Assembly: GCA_947846985.1 (NCBI GenBank)
Contig: CANTUZ010000026.1
Coordinates: 52,434,730-52,498,729, forward strand
DNA length: 64,000 nt
From: Fratercula arctica
Taxonomy: Eukaryota; Chordata; Aves; Charadriiformes; Alcidae
Direction: 5' to 3'
Below the pieces are notes generated by a model. It had not been told where the DNA came from and ran no database searches. It worked only from the letters and a program-made list of their open reading frames with translations. Made by a program: the position numbers and the translations under genes. Positions 63,755 through 64,000 of the stretch are shown here, piece by piece (position 1 is the first letter of the stretch; each line of letters opens with the position of its first letter).

Positions 63755-64000
63755 GTATCATTTTGTATAGCAGGAAGGCAAATGCCAGCACTATGCAGAA
63801 AGAGCTGCAGTTGGAGCCCTCATCAGAAAGTGTTTTGAGCAGGTGGCAACAGAGCGCTGGTTTGAGGAGTCCATAAAGTCCCTGAAGAACACACGCGTAT
63901 GCTGTGGACAGACCAGAGCTGGTTACAAATGGCCAGTGCAGAGGACAAGCAAACAGTGCTAGCAAAAGGAGAAAAATAACTGTCTTGAAACAATGGGTTG

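Larger units (their letters stand above)
57251..64000. other. Unique AT-rich sequence, possible 3' untranslated stretch at its start
   Basis: 57251-58030 could be a 3' untranslated region if the candidate exon at 57096 is real. Beyond it are a TTTG repeat (58903-58935), a GC-richer island (59220-59440), A16 at 62135-62150 and a G-rich block at 63705-63754. No gene is recognised in the last 6 kb. Confidence 0.45.

Noticed and set aside
1..64000. CRISPR array, operon, tRNA, rRNA or phage-like system
   Set aside because: No regularly spaced direct repeats, no ribosome-binding-site-linked genes and no tRNA cloverleaf or rRNA text was seen. The sequence is vertebrate nuclear DNA with CR1 repeats.

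Overview
The window looks like AT-rich, gene-poor nuclear DNA from a bird (possibly another sauropsid). The main evidence is six clear copies of CR1-type LINE retrotransposons, the dominant interspersed repeat of bird genomes. Four of them end in the 3' octamer-like repeat typical of CR1 (ATTCTATG on the element's sense strand). Long homopolymer tracts, no operon-like gene packing and no long ORF outside CR1 also fit vertebrate non-coding DNA. I cannot name the species or chromosome.

Layout: 1-10150 is unique AT-rich sequence with poly-T tracts and a doubtful CR1 scrap near 6.02 kb. CR1 copies lie at 10.15-10.44 kb (-), 12.13-12.59 kb (-), 18.77-21.34 kb (+, the longest, with endonuclease and reverse transcriptase remains), 26.28-27.76 kb (-, rearranged), 37.14-37.69 kb (-) and 48.48-48.89 kb (-). 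The rest is unique sequence with simple repeats, a 23-base poly-C run at 36.24 kb, a G-rich block at 63.7 kb and a GC-richer island at 59.2-59.45 kb.

No gene is recognised with confidence. Several short segments look like exons, with an open frame between plausible splice sites. On the minus strand, a 42-nt segment at 16.01-16.05 kb and a segment at 14.39-14.53 kb join in phase into one open frame. On the plus strand, segments near 30.0, 51.4, 55.5 and 57.1 kb have mutually compatible phases. A 166-codon minus-strand open frame at 33.16-33.66 kb has protein-like composition. All are candidates only; none matches a family I can name, and splice-like motifs are common by chance over 64 kb.

The best-supported unusual observation is the relation between the two larger CR1 copies. 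They lie about 5-6 kb apart in opposite orientation. They are nearly identical over two internal blocks but clearly divergent in their 3' ends and in a short patch between the blocks. This pattern suggests gene conversion between inverted repeats, or an assembly collapse. The 26.3-27.8 kb copy also carries a partial internal duplication of its reverse transcriptase region. I found no evidence of a new multi-gene system, CRISPR array, RNA gene or complete protein-coding gene.
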